From Bacteroidales bacterium (GTDB lineage Bacteria > Bacteroidota > Bacteroidia > Bacteroidales > Bacteroidaceae): 64,000 nucleotides of DNA. Below the pieces are notes generated by a model. That model did not search any database. It was not told the origin of the DNA and was given only the letters and a program-made list of their open reading frames with translations. Both the position numbers and the translations under genes were made by a program. Below are positions 15,772 to 24,312 of the stretch, piece after piece. Location: NCBI GenBank assembly GCA_004557035.1, contig SFFB01000010.1, positions 1 through 64,000 of the forward strand, given 5' to 3'. Numbering within the stretch: position 1 is the stretch's first letter; each line of letters begins with the position of its first letter.

Positions 15772-17172
15772 TTAGAAAACAAAGCGAAGCACGTCGTTGA
15801 ATATCGCCCAGGCCATCAGACCAAGCAAAAGCACCATACCCACCATTTGGGCGCGCTCCATAAACTTGTCGCTCGGCTTGCGGCGTGTGATGACTTCGAC
15901 CAGAAGGAACAATACGTGGCCGCCGTCGAGGGCCGGAATGGGCAGGATGTTGACAAACGCCAGCATCAGCGAGATAAACGCCGTGAGGTACCAGAAAGCC
16001 TCCCAGTCCCAAGAGGCCGGGAAGAGATTGCCTATTGTGCCGAAACTGCCAATGCTCTTGGCACCGTCGGCCGTAAAGAGATATTGCAGGTCTCTTACGT
16101 AGCCGGTGAGCACGTCCCAACCTAAGGCTGCGCCGGCCGGGAAACTCTCGAAGAAACCATATCGGATGGTGTCACGGGGATAGTCGGCGAGGACGTTGTG
16201 CTTATTGATACCCATCGTGTATAAGGGACCGTCTTCGGTCTCTGTGCGGGCCAGCGTTATGGCGAGCGTGTCGAGTTTGGCGTCGGCGTGTTGCACCACG
16301 GCTGTCACCTTGCGCCTTTTCTCCACCTCTTGGGTCTGTCTCTTCTCTTCGTAGGCTTGAATGGAAGACTGCAAGTCAAACATCGCCAGATTAAAGGCAT
16401 TCCATGTCGTCATGCTTTTGCCGTTGAACGCCACCAAGTGGTCGCCGGCCTTGATGCCGGCCTTGGCAGCCGGACTCCCAGACTCAACGCTGTCGATGAG
16501 TGCCGGATGAAGAACGTCCATAAAGGGAGGTTGGGCTTTCAGCATTTCCAGCAGATTGAGATCGCCGGGTAGGTCGAGGTTGACCTTATGGCCGTCGCGC
16601 AAGACGGTCACCTTCGTGGCGCCGGAAATCTCGCGATAGACCTTGTCGGCTTTTTTGCCGAAACGGTCAAAGACCACGTCGTCGGCCTGAAGGGGGATGT
16701 CGCCCTCTTGAAAGCCCAGCTTATGCGCAGCCTCGTTGTAGGTGAAGCCGTGAGTCATCTTCTCGATGGGCTGATACTTGTCGCCATAGAAGAAAAGCAC
16801 CATGGCGTAGATGAACAAAGCCAAAATAAAATTGACCAGCACGCCGCCCACCATAATCAGCAGGCGCTGCCACGCAGGCTTGGCACGAAACTCCCAGGGC
16901 TTGACAGGCTGTTTCATTTGCTCGGTGTCCATCGACTCGTCAATCATACCGGCAATTTTGACATAGCCGCCGAGCGGCAGCCAGCCTATGTGGTAGTCGG
17001 TGCCGCGCCAGCTGAAGAGTTTCCAGCTCTTCCACGGGTCAAAGAAAAGGCAGAACTTTTCGACTTTGACTTTAAAAAGTTTGGCAAACAAGAAGTGACC
17101 GCCCTCGTGAAGCAGGATGAGCAGGGCGAAACAAAGGATGAGTTGCAGGGTTTTAATGAGAAATACTTCCAT
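15772..17172 (-). CDS. rseP: Site-2 intramembrane protease RseP
   Basis: The 466-aa product is an S2P zinc protease of the inner membrane, which cleaves anti-sigma factors or remnant signal peptides within the bilayer. HEGGH at residues 22-26 supplies two zinc ligands and the catalytic Glu; PALDGGHVLF near 420 supplies the third ligand (LDG motif). A PDZ domain sits near residues 215-265 (AKAGIKAGDHLVAFNG). Hydrophobic spans occur at the N-terminus, near 100-120 and at the C-terminus. It follows dxr by 53 bases. Which sigma pathway it serves is not visible here. Confidence 0.94.
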   Translation of the reverse strand: MEVFLIKTLQLILCFALLILLHEGGHFLFAKLFKVKVEKFCLFFDPWKSWKLFSWRGTDYHIGWLPLGGYVKIAGMIDESMDTEQMKQPVKPWEFRAKPAWQRLLIMVGGVLVNFILALFIYAMVLFFYGDKYQPIEKMTHGFTYNEAAHKLGFQEGDIPLQADDVVFDRFGKKADKVYREISGATKVTVLRDGHKVNLDLPGDLNLLEMLKAQPPFMDVLHPALIDSVESGSPAAKAGIKAGDHLVAFNGKSMTTWNAFNLAMFDLQSSIQAYEEKRQTQEVEKRRKVTAVVQHADAKLDTLAITLARTETEDGPLYTMGINKHNVLADYPRDTIRYGFFESFPAGAALGWDVLTGYVRDLQYLFTADGAKSIGSFGTIGNLFPASWDWEAFWYLTAFISLMLAFVNILPIPALDGGHVLFLLVEVITRRKPSDKFMERAQMVGMVLLLGLMAWAIFNDVLRFVF

Positions 17173-17225
17173 GTAGCTTTGAGGCTGCAGTTTTTGTGTG
17201 GTAAAAAGTTTCGGGATAATGCGGT

Positions 17226-18386
17226 TTATGACTTGCCGGCGATGAGGTCGGCACAGATGGCACGGGCCTCTTTGTCGGTGGCCAGATAGGTGTCGAGAGA
17301 GGGTTCGGCGACGAAAGGTGTGCGGGCCATTGTCTCGGCAATGACTTCTGCGATTTGCTGGAAGCCGAGTCGGCCTTCACGGAAAGCCAGATTGGCCACT
17401 TCGTTGGCGGCGTTGAGCACACAGGGCTTGTTGCCGCCGCTTTGTGTGGCTTCATAGGCCAGCTCCAGACAGGCAAACCGCTCCATGTCGGGCTTTTCAA
17501 ACGTGAGGTGTCCCAAGGTGAAAAGGTCGAGCTTGGGCGTGTTGAGCGTGAGTCGCTGAGGGTAGGAAAGGGCATACTGTATGGGCACCCGCATATCGGG
17601 CATGCCGAGTTGGGCCTTAACCGCCCCGTCGGCAAACTGCACGGCGCTGTGTATGATGCTTTCCGGGTGAACCACAATCTCTATGTCGGTGGGACTGACA
17701 CCAAAGAGCCATTTGGCTTCAATCATTTCAAAGCCTTTGTTCATCATCGTGGCCGAGTCGATGGTTATTTTGGCACCCATTTGCCAGTTGGGATGCTTGA
17801 GCGCTTCGGTCGGAGTGACAGCCGCGAGGCGGTCTCTTTCCATCAGACGGAACGGTCCGCCCGAGGCCGTAAGGATAATCTTTTCGATGGGGCTTCTCTC
17901 GCCGGCCAGACATTGGAAAATGGCTGAGTGCTCGCTGTCTACGGGCAAGATGGGTGCTTGCCGGGCGAGTGCCCGTTGCATGACGAGTTCGCCGGCTACG
18001 ACGAGCGTCTCTTTGTTGGCCAAAGCGATGGCCTTGCGTGCGTTAATGGCGTGAAGAGTCGGCTTGAGACCGGCAAAACCCACCAGCGCCGTGAGCACAA
18101 TGTCTATCTGTTCGCCCTCCACCACTTGGCATAGTGCCTCTTCGCCGGCATAAACTTTCACGGGCAAGTCGGCTAAGGCTTCCTGCACATATTGGTATTG
18201 GCTTTCGTCGGCAATGACCACGGCATCGGGCAAGAAGCGTCGGGCTTGGTCTATGAGCAGGTCGGCGCGGCGTCCGCCTGTGAGCACACGAGCCTCAAAC
18301 AAATCAGGATGTTGACTGACGACGTCGAGTGCTTGTGTACCGATGGAACCGGTGGAGCCTAAGATGGCTATTTTTTTCTTCGGCAT
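17226..18386 (-). CDS. dxr: 1-deoxy-D-xylulose-5-phosphate reductoisomerase
   Basis: The 386-aa product carries out the first committed step of the MEP isoprenoid route, converting DXP to MEP with NADPH. The N-terminal nucleotide-binding motif is ILGSTGSIGTQAL. Substrate and metal residues lie in PVDSEHSAIFQCL and TASGGPF, and the C-terminal helical domain is complete. Length is normal. It is 10 bases downstream of rimM, within the tsaB operon. The MEP route supplies the side chain for the menaquinone that the MenC-MenE protein helps build. Confidence 0.96.
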   Translation of the reverse strand: MPKKKIAILGSTGSIGTQALDVVSQHPDLFEARVLTGGRRADLLIDQARRFLPDAVVIADESQYQYVQEALADLPVKVYAGEEALCQVVEGEQIDIVLTALVGFAGLKPTLHAINARKAIALANKETLVVAGELVMQRALARQAPILPVDSEHSAIFQCLAGERSPIEKIILTASGGPFRLMERDRLAAVTPTEALKHPNWQMGAKITIDSATMMNKGFEMIEAKWLFGVSPTDIEIVVHPESIIHSAVQFADGAVKAQLGMPDMRVPIQYALSYPQRLTLNTPKLDLFTLGHLTFEKPDMERFACLELAYEATQSGGNKPCVLNAANEVANLAFREGRLGFQQIAEVIAETMARTPFVAEPSLDTYLATDKEARAICADLIAGKS

Positions 18387-18396
18387 AGCGTAGATT

Positions 18397-18933
18397 TCAA
18401 GAGTTCAAGTCTGCCAAGCCTGCTGGCAGAGCGAGAGCGATGGTGCGCTCTTTGATGGCGAGGTGTGTGACGAAGTCTTCGTGGAGAGGCAGCAAAATCT
18501 CTCTGCCTGTCGGTGTGGAGAGTGTCAGCAAGATGTTGGCAGTGGAGTCGTCGACCTGTTCGATTGTGCCTAAGGGGCCTCCGTCGGGGTCGGTGACTTT
18601 GAAGCCCGTGAGTGCTTTCCAAGAGCGCAGTCCCTCATCATCTTCGTCGTCTTCGGGCAGGCATGCGAGGGGATAAAACACGCGTCGTCCGGCCAGTGTT
18701 TTGGCTCGGGCTTCGGTGTCGACATCTTCAAACTTCAAGATGGCGGTTTCTTGGTTTTTGAAACGGTATTCTTCCCAAAAGAAAGGCACGAGAATGCCAT
18801 CGGTCTCTATGACAAGATATTCGGCGTCGCCTCGGTCAAAGGCGTCGTCGGTGAAACGCATTTCCACCTCGCCTTTAATGCCGCGTGCTTTAGTGATGGT
18901 GCCTATGTAGAATACCTCAGACTCTCTAATCAT
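18397..18933 (-). CDS. rimM: Ribosome maturation factor RimM
   Basis: The 178-aa product helps assemble the 30S head by binding protein S19. It starts MIRESEVFYIGTITKARGIKGEV, the RimM N-terminal barrel signature. The C-terminal PRC-barrel region spans about 98-175 (LTGFKVTDPDGGPLGTIEQV). Its ATG overlaps the murA stop by ATGA (18930-18933), so translation is probably coupled. Confidence 0.95.
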   Translation of the reverse strand: MIRESEVFYIGTITKARGIKGEVEMRFTDDAFDRGDAEYLVIETDGILVPFFWEEYRFKNQETAILKFEDVDTEARAKTLAGRRVFYPLACLPEDDEDDEGLRSWKALTGFKVTDPDGGPLGTIEQVDDSTANILLTLSTPTGREILLPLHEDFVTHLAIKERTIALALPAGLADLNS

Positions 18934-20240
18934 GCTTCTCTGATGATATTGGCTCCGAGTTGGCGGAGTCGTTGTTCGATGTGTTCGTAGCCGCGGTCAA
19001 TTTGTTCGACGTTTTCGATGCGGCTGGTGCCTTCGGCGCTCATTGCTGCGATGAGCAGGGCTATACCGGCACGAATGTCGGGGCTTGTCATGCGGCAGGC
19101 GCGCAGGCGGATTTGGTTGTCGTGCCCCACGACGACGGCTCGGTGGGGGTCGGCCAGGATGATTTGGGCGCCCATATCGATGAGTTTATCTACGAAGAAA
19201 AGGCGGCTTTCAAACATTTTTTGGTGGATGAGCACGGAGCCTTTTGCCTGTGTGGCCACGACGAGCAAGACACTAATCAAGTCGGGGGTGAGGCCGGGCC
19301 AAGGTGCGTCGGCAATGGTCATGAACGACCCGTCGATGAAACTCTCGATTTCGTAGTGGTCTTGTCGTGGAATGTAGAGATTGTCTCCTTGGATGTCAAT
19401 TTTGATGCCGAGCCGCGTGAACGCGTCGGGGATGAGACCGAGATGGCGCACAGCCACGTCTTTGATGGTGAGTCCGTCTCCGGTCATGGCGGCCATACCG
19501 ATGAAACTCCCCACCTCGATCATGTCGGGTAGGACACGGTGGTTTGCACCGTGCAGGCTTTTCACGCCTACGATGGTGATGAGGTTGGAGGCGATGCCAC
19601 TGATGCGTGCGCCCATGGCATTGAGCATGTGGCAGAGTTGCTGAATGTAGGGTTCGCAAGCCGCGTTGTATATGGTGGTGGTGCCTTCGGCCAAGACAGC
19701 AGCCATGATGATGTTGGCCGTGCCGGTGACCGAAGCCTCGTCGAGCAGCATATAGGCGCCGGTGAGTCCTTTGGGGGCTTTGATGTCGAAGGTGCCGGCC
19801 GTGTCGTCGTAGGCAAAGGTGGCGCCGAGTCGTTCAAGGCCGAAGAAGTGGGTGTCGAGTCGTCGGCGGCCTATTTTGTCGCCGCCGGGGCGAGCGATGG
19901 CGGCGTGTCCGAAGCGGGCCGTGAGTGGACCGAGCAACAACACGCTGCCTCTCAACCGTGCACAGCGGTTGAGGAAGTCTTCGCTGCGCAGGTAGTCAAG
20001 GTGTGGTGCGTCGGCTTGGAAGGTCACGTCGCCGGGGCCGTTGTGTGTCACCTTCACGCCCATGTCGGCCATCAACTTGATGAGGTTGTTGACGTCGAGG
20101 ATGTCGGGGATGTTGGTGATGCGCACCTCTTCGGCGGTGAGGAGTGTGGCACAAATCACCTGCAGCGCCTCGTTTTTGGCGCCTTGAGGGGTGATGGTGC
20201 CGCTGATGCGGTGGCCGCCTTCTATGATGAATGCTGACAT
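18930..20240 (-). CDS. murA: UDP-N-acetylglucosamine 1-carboxyvinyltransferase MurA with Asp at the Cys site
   Basis: The 436-aa product transfers enolpyruvate from PEP to UDP-GlcNAc, the first committed step of peptidoglycan synthesis in the cytoplasm. The start GGHRISGTITPQGAKNEAL and the conserved Lys/Asn are present. The loop that normally holds the fosfomycin target Cys (GGCxIGxRP in E. coli) reads GGDKIGRRRLD here, placing Asp at residue 121. The same substitution gives intrinsic fosfomycin resistance in Mycobacterium and Chlamydia. It sits between the DUF4290 gene (48 bases) and rimM (ATGA overlap). Confidence 0.96.
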   Translation of the reverse strand: MSAFIIEGGHRISGTITPQGAKNEALQVICATLLTAEEVRITNIPDILDVNNLIKLMADMGVKVTHNGPGDVTFQADAPHLDYLRSEDFLNRCARLRGSVLLLGPLTARFGHAAIARPGGDKIGRRRLDTHFFGLERLGATFAYDDTAGTFDIKAPKGLTGAYMLLDEASVTGTANIIMAAVLAEGTTTIYNAACEPYIQQLCHMLNAMGARISGIASNLITIVGVKSLHGANHRVLPDMIEVGSFIGMAAMTGDGLTIKDVAVRHLGLIPDAFTRLGIKIDIQGDNLYIPRQDHYEIESFIDGSFMTIADAPWPGLTPDLISVLLVVATQAKGSVLIHQKMFESRLFFVDKLIDMGAQIILADPHRAVVVGHDNQIRLRACRMTSPDIRAGIALLIAAMSAEGTSRIENVEQIDRGYEHIEQRLRQLGANIIREA

Positions 20241-20288
20241 AGTTGCTGAGTGGTTTGGTCTGCCGTGAAGTCTTGTTGTGGCTCTTTT

Positions 20289-20912
20289 TTATCTGTAGAA
20301 GCCGCCTCGGCCTCTGAAGCCTGCGCTGTTGAAGCGTTTGGGAGTTGTGGCGCGCAAGATGGCCTCCACCTCTTTGAGCTGTTCGAGCGTCTCTTCCACT
20401 GTCACGGCCCCGTCGGTGTAGAGTGCAATGTCGCGTGCCACTTTGTCGTCTTCGATGCCGTCGCCTTTCCAGTCTGCCAGGTTGCGTTTCATGCGCAGGG
20501 CGGCCAGTCGGATGAGTTGTTGCCGGCGTGGTTCGTCGTCGGTGATGGTTTTGAGTGTGTTGAGTGCCTCTTCCACGAGGTGTCCGTAGTGGCGGAAGCG
20601 TATGCGGTGTCCCGGGTAGGAGAGTTTGTGTGGTTTGAGCGTCTGGTCTTCTTTCTCGATGTCGCAGGGATATTGCACGTCGAGTTGATAGTTAGACATA
20701 TAGGCCAGATGGTTCCAGAGCGTCTGCTTGTAGTTAGGCGAAGCCTTGATTTCGGGTACGAGCGTACCCATCACGCGCACGATGGCCTCGGCCTTGGCCT
20801 GCCTCTCTTGCGGGTCTTCGATTTGGATGGCTTCGTTGACCATATTCTGCACCATACGTCCGTAGGCGGGCAGGCGCAGATGTTCTTCTGTGGTGTTGTA
20901 TCTGATGCTCAT
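20289..20912 (-). CDS. DUF4290 domain-containing protein
   Basis: This 207-aa protein has no signal peptide and is largely helical. It starts MSIRYNTTEEHLRLPAYGRM, characteristic of DUF4290, which is found in Bacteroidetes almost always next to murA. The C-terminus is Gly/Arg-rich (FRGRGGFYR), a pattern often seen in RNA-binding tails. No activity is known to me. It lies 36 bases after tsaB and 48 before murA. Confidence 0.9.
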   Translation of the reverse strand: MSIRYNTTEEHLRLPAYGRMVQNMVNEAIQIEDPQERQAKAEAIVRVMGTLVPEIKASPNYKQTLWNHLAYMSNYQLDVQYPCDIEKEDQTLKPHKLSYPGHRIRFRHYGHLVEEALNTLKTITDDEPRRQQLIRLAALRMKRNLADWKGDGIEDDKVARDIALYTDGAVTVEETLEQLKEVEAILRATTPKRFNSAGFRGRGGFYR

Positions 20913-20948
20913 TTGAGGAGTGTAAAAGCGTTGTGTGGAATAGCGTTT

Positions 20949-21641
20949 TTAGAAAAGCGGTTTGGGCTTGCCGGCCACGAAGTCTTTGAGATAGAACGGT
21001 TCGAAATAGGCCACGTCTTCGGTCTGTCCGAGCGCCATCTTTTTTTCAGCCAAAGGCATCATGTGTTGCGCCAGTGGCACGATGTCGGCAATGAAATGTG
21101 CATTGGGATGACGGATGACCTCTTGGCATTTTTCGGCTCCGTTTCCAAAGAAAACCACCGGGCGTTTGTCGAGCCATTTGTCGAAAGTGTGGGCCTCCAC
21201 CACTATGGCCGAGGTCTCTTCGGCCGTTTGCAGCGAGCGCTCATAAAGGGCCGCATAGACCTCCATGCGCCGTGCGTCAATCATGGGGCAGAGCAGGGCG
21301 TCTTCGGGCACTTCGTCGTGATAGAGCAGCACGGGCACGCAGAGTGTTTGGAGTGTGGGAATGGCCACGAGCGGTATTTGTCGGCTGTAGCAGAGTCCTT
21401 TGGCCGTGGACGTGCCGATGCGCAGTCCGGTGTAAGAGCCGGGGCCCATGCTGAGGGCTACGGCGTCGAGCGGTATGGCGTGGCTGTCGGCAAATGAGAC
21501 TGCTTCTTCGACGAAGGGGGCCAGCACCGAGGCGTGGTTAGGTCCTTTCGTGTCGGTTTGGTCGAGCAGGCACGTACCGTCTTGGGTCAGTGCCACCGAG
21601 CACACGTTGGTCGAAGTCTCTATGTGGAGTATGCAAGACAT
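20949..21641 (-). CDS. tsaB: tRNA threonylcarbamoyladenosine synthesis protein TsaB
   Basis: The 230-aa product is the non-catalytic ASKHA-fold partner that stabilises TsaD in the complex making t6A37 on tRNAs that read ANN codons. It starts MSCILHIETSTNVCSVAL, and GPGSYTGLRIG near residue 68 is the family loop. It is the first gene of the seven-gene operon. Its partner tsaD is at 52114 in this window. A TATATATAAGGAGTG element directly precedes the ATG, and promoter repeats lie about 140 bases upstream. Confidence 0.95.
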   Translation of the reverse strand: MSCILHIETSTNVCSVALTQDGTCLLDQTDTKGPNHASVLAPFVEEAVSFADSHAIPLDAVALSMGPGSYTGLRIGTSTAKGLCYSRQIPLVAIPTLQTLCVPVLLYHDEVPEDALLCPMIDARRMEVYAALYERSLQTAEETSAIVVEAHTFDKWLDKRPVVFFGNGAEKCQEVIRHPNAHFIADIVPLAQHMMPLAEKKMALGQTEDVAYFEPFYLKDFVAGKPKPLF

Positions 21642-21644
21642 ATT

Positions 21645-21662
21645 TATATATAAGGAGTGTGT
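21645..21662. repeat. AT-alternating intergenic element
   Basis: TATATATAAGGAGTGTG lies immediately ahead of the tsaB start on the opposite strand. Similar elements occur at 30468, 35868, 39985, 52051 and 62887. Confidence 0.45.
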
Positions 21663-21784
21663 TGTTGATTGCCAATGGCGTGTGTTTGTGTTTTATTCGC
21701 CCCGGCTGCCGCTCGTCTGTGTGATTTCACGGCCAATTGCCCCATTATTTGTGCATAATAGGGCAAGTAATCAATATTTGGGGA

Positions 21785-22020
21785 CAAAGTTAGTGCAAGC
21801 GAGAGCAAAGACCAAGAAAAACTTGTTTTTTATTGGGCTTTGCCGAGCGCAGCCTAACTTGCGCCGTAGGCGAAAGTTAGTGCAAATGAGCGCAGAGACA
21901 AAAGGAAAACTTGCTTTTTATTGGGTTTTCCCGAGCCGCAGCCTAACTTGCGCCGTAAGGCGAAAGTTAGTGCAAGCGAGAGCGGAATGGCAAGAAAAAA
22001 CATCGCGCTCGTCATTTCGG
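21785..22020 (-). repeat. Three tandem promoter-bearing repeat units (about 87-90 bp)
   Basis: Units begin at CAAAGTTAGTGCAA near 21785, 21872 and 21962. On the minus strand each contains TTGCACTAACTTT, a TAnnTTTG-type -7 box that is complete (TAACTTTG) only in the unit nearest tsaB. That unit has TTG plus N20 upstream, so it can act as the tsaB operon promoter. Unit ends form a hairpin, CTAACTTGCGCC with GGCGAAAGTTAG. No spacers separate the units, so this is not a CRISPR array. Confidence 0.65.
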
Positions 22021-22030
22021 CGTCCAAGCA

Positions 22031-22265
22031 AGCCCTGAAAGGGCGCAACATTTTAGCCCAGGTCGTCAGGCCTGGGTTGTGAGATTGTCCACTAATCTCC
22101 GGCCTGAAAGGTCGGTAAATTACGAAAATAGGAAGAAGCGGAATAAATAGTGTTCCAATCAATCTGTCACCGCTGGATGTGCTGACCTTTCAGGCCAGAC
22201 TGTGGGAGCTCATATCAATCCCAGGCTTAACGACCTGGGCTGATATGTTGCGCCCTTTCAGGGCT
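22031..22265. repeat. 235-bp composite palindrome of REP-like units
   Basis: Outer arms of 46 bases (22031-22076 and 22220-22265) are near-perfect inverted copies starting AGCCCTGAAAGGGCGCAACAT. Inside them a perfect 13-bp pair, GGCCTGAAAGGTC (22101-22113) and GACCTTTCAGGCC (22184-22196), shares the CCTGAAAGG core. The arrangement resembles REP/REPIN elements mobilised by RAYT transposases. No transposase is in this window. Confidence 0.65.
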
Positions 22266-22400
22266 TATTCTGCCGCTTTGTAATGCTCCAAAAACTATCT
22301 CATATTTATTCTTGATTTTGTTCCCAAGGTTCGAAAGGAACATTGCATAAAGAGCAATATTCCTCCAATTCTGTCATTTCTCCCTTCCCCCAAGAAGCCT

Positions 22401-22525
22401 TATCTTTGGGTTAGGCAAGGAGAGAGAGTCGCGTTTGGCGGCTCTCTTTTTCGTTTTCAGGCCGTTACGGGGCTAAGGACAGGAAAAACTGTCAGTATCG
22501 CAGAAAATTCTCGCCCTATTCCAAG
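22401..22525 (+). repeat. Promoter-hairpin repeat, copy B
   Basis: TATCTTTGGGTTAGG is followed by an AGAGAG...CTCTCT hairpin (about 22423-22447) with a T-run. The tail is GTTACGGGGCTAAGGACAGG followed by CTGTCAGTATCGCAGAAAAT. In this copy the TTTTCTGCGATA module is inverted relative to copies A and D. Confidence 0.6.
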
Positions 22526-22867
22526 CCATGTTTTTCCGCCTTTCCGGATTTTCCGGAAAACTTTTGCGAATGGGAAATCTAAAGAGAAACTACATAAAAA
22601 TAGGATATAATATTGTGTTTCAGTATTATAAAGCGGAAAATCATATTTTGATGAAGTTGTTTCCCTCATTCACGCCAACTTTCAACGTTCTCGAAGATTG
22701 CTGAAAAAATGTTAGGATGCGTCACGCTCAACCCCTCAACCCGAACAAACCGCCCGAGGCCGCAAAAGAGGCTTCATCGCGCCCTAAAAACAGCTCATCA
22801 GGAGTCCCAAGAAAGTGCCAAAATCACTTTTGAGCCGGCCGACTCTGCCCACATCAAGCAGATTTAT

Positions 22868-22875
22868 TAACTTTG
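22868..22875 (+). promoter_or_regulatory. Promoter of the fucosidase gene (TAACTTTG)
   Basis: TAACTTTG ends 44 bases before the ATG at 22920. No good TTTG is seen 19-20 bases upstream, so activation by a regulator is possible but unproven. Confidence 0.5.
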
Positions 22876-22919
22876 GCCGGAAAACCAACTCAACCCTACT
22901 TATCAAACCACACTAAACT

Positions 22920-24236
22920 ATGAAAAAACTTCTTATCACCCTCATTGCCCTGACCCTGTGGGGAGGTCCGTCTCCCACGGTTATGGCACAACCAGGTTAT
23001 GAACCTTCGGCCGAAAACCTTGCCGCACGCCAGCGCTTTGCCCAGCGGCGCTTTGGCATCTTCCTGCATTGGGGCATCTACAGTCTCTTTGGCCAGGGCG
23101 AGTGGTATATGACCAATGCCGGCATCGATTGCCACGAGTATGCCAAAGCCGCCTCGGCCTTCTATCCCCACGCCTTCGACGCCGACGCCTGGATAAAGGC
23201 CTTCAAAGACGCCGGGGCCGGCTACATCTGCTTCACCACACGCCATCACGACGGCTTCTCCATGTGGGACACCAAAGCCTCCGACTATCAGATTATGAGC
23301 ACGCCATACGGGCGTGATATAGTGAGCCAACTGGCTCGAGCTTGTCATGAACAAGACATGGGCCTTCATCTGTATTATTCCCACCTTGACTGGACGCGCG
23401 AGGACTATCCCCTGGGGCGCACGGGACGCAACACTCACCGCCGGGGAGGCATGGAAGACCGCACGTCTTATTTCAACTTTGTCAATCAGCAGCTCACAGA
23501 GTTGCTCACCAACTATGGTCGGGTCGATGCCATCTGGTTTGATGGCATGTGGGACCACGACAACGACAAGACACCCTTCGACTGGAACCTCGACGAGCAA
23601 TATGCCCTCATCCATCGGCTGCAACCGGCCTGTCTCATTGGCAACAATCACCATCAGACGCCCTATCCGGGTGAAGACATCCAGCTCTTCGAGCGCGACG
23701 TGCCGGGAGAAAACAAGGCCGGCTTTTCGGGACAAGCCGTGAGCCGCTTGCCGCTCGAGACGTGCCAGACGATGAACGGCATGTGGGGCTATAAAGTGGC
23801 CGACCAAGACTATAAATCGTCCGCCGAACTCATCCGCCTCCTGGCCCGCACGGCCTCCAAAGGCGCCAACCTGCTGCTCAACATCGGTCCGCAACCCGAC
23901 GGTCATCTGCCCGCACAGGCACTCGACCGTCTGCGCGACATGGGCGCTTGGCTGAGGGCCAACGGCGAGTCGATTTATGGCACCGAAGGTGCCGACTTTG
24001 CCGGAACACGTGAAGACGTGGTGTGCACGCAGACCAAGGAGGCTGTCTATCTCCACGTGCTCAATCCCTCGCTCAGCCGCGTTGACGGACTGAGCATTCC
24101 CCGTAAGGTCAAAAAAGCCTACTCGCTCACCGACGGCACGGCCTTCAGACTGAACAAAGTCAAAAAAGGCCAATACGTCGTCGAGGGTATCAACGCGCCG
24201 GCCGACTGTGCCGACTACGTCGTCGTGCTGAAGTGA
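22920..24236 (+). CDS. Alpha-L-fucosidase, GH29 family, secreted
   Basis: The 438-aa product should remove terminal fucose from host or dietary glycans. A signal peptide ends near residue 23 (TVMAQ). The GH29 barrel is clear: FGIFLHWGIYS, TTRHHDGFSMWD, LHLYYSHLDW, and VDAIWFDGMW, in which Asp is the expected nucleophile. A short C-terminal beta domain follows (about 345-438). No carbohydrate-binding module is attached. There is no SusC/SusD pair nearby, so this is not a typical polysaccharide utilisation locus. The next gene begins 76 bases downstream. Confidence 0.93.
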   Translation: MKKLLITLIALTLWGGPSPTVMAQPGYEPSAENLAARQRFAQRRFGIFLHWGIYSLFGQGEWYMTNAGIDCHEYAKAASAFYPHAFDADAWIKAFKDAGAGYICFTTRHHDGFSMWDTKASDYQIMSTPYGRDIVSQLARACHEQDMGLHLYYSHLDWTREDYPLGRTGRNTHRRGGMEDRTSYFNFVNQQLTELLTNYGRVDAIWFDGMWDHDNDKTPFDWNLDEQYALIHRLQPACLIGNNHHQTPYPGEDIQLFERDVPGENKAGFSGQAVSRLPLETCQTMNGMWGYKVADQDYKSSAELIRLLARTASKGANLLLNIGPQPDGHLPAQALDRLRDMGAWLRANGESIYGTEGADFAGTREDVVCTQTKEAVYLHVLNPSLSRVDGLSIPRKVKKAYSLTDGTAFRLNKVKKGQYVVEGINAPADCADYVVVLK

Positions 24237-24312
24237 CGGGCGAGATAGTCGCTATTTCATCAACGCCTCGGCGGCACCGGCCAACCGACTTATGCTTGCT
24301 TAAAACAACAAT

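Larger units (their letters stand above)
21642..22919. other. Repeat-rich gene-free region
   Basis: No convincing gene was found in these 1,278 bases. They hold the AT-rich element at 21645, three promoter-repeat units at 21785-22020, a composite palindrome at 22031-22265, promoter-hairpin copy B at 22401-22525 and the fucosidase promoter at 22868. Between about 22270-22400 and 22530-22860 I see nothing further. Confidence 0.6.

Noticed and set aside
21785..22020. CRISPR array
   Set aside because: The direct repeats are about 87-90 bp units with no variable spacers and no cas genes nearby; the units carry promoter boxes.
21448..22038. A 196-codon plus-strand ORF
   Set aside because: Its first part is antisense to tsaB and the rest translates the tandem promoter repeats.
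22325..22350. tRNA-like T-arm (GGTTCGAA context)
   Set aside because: No matching acceptor, D or anticodon stems could be drawn around it.
22896..24173. A 425-codon open frame on the minus strand
   Set aside because: It is antisense to the GH29 fucosidase and has no motif or promoter of its own.
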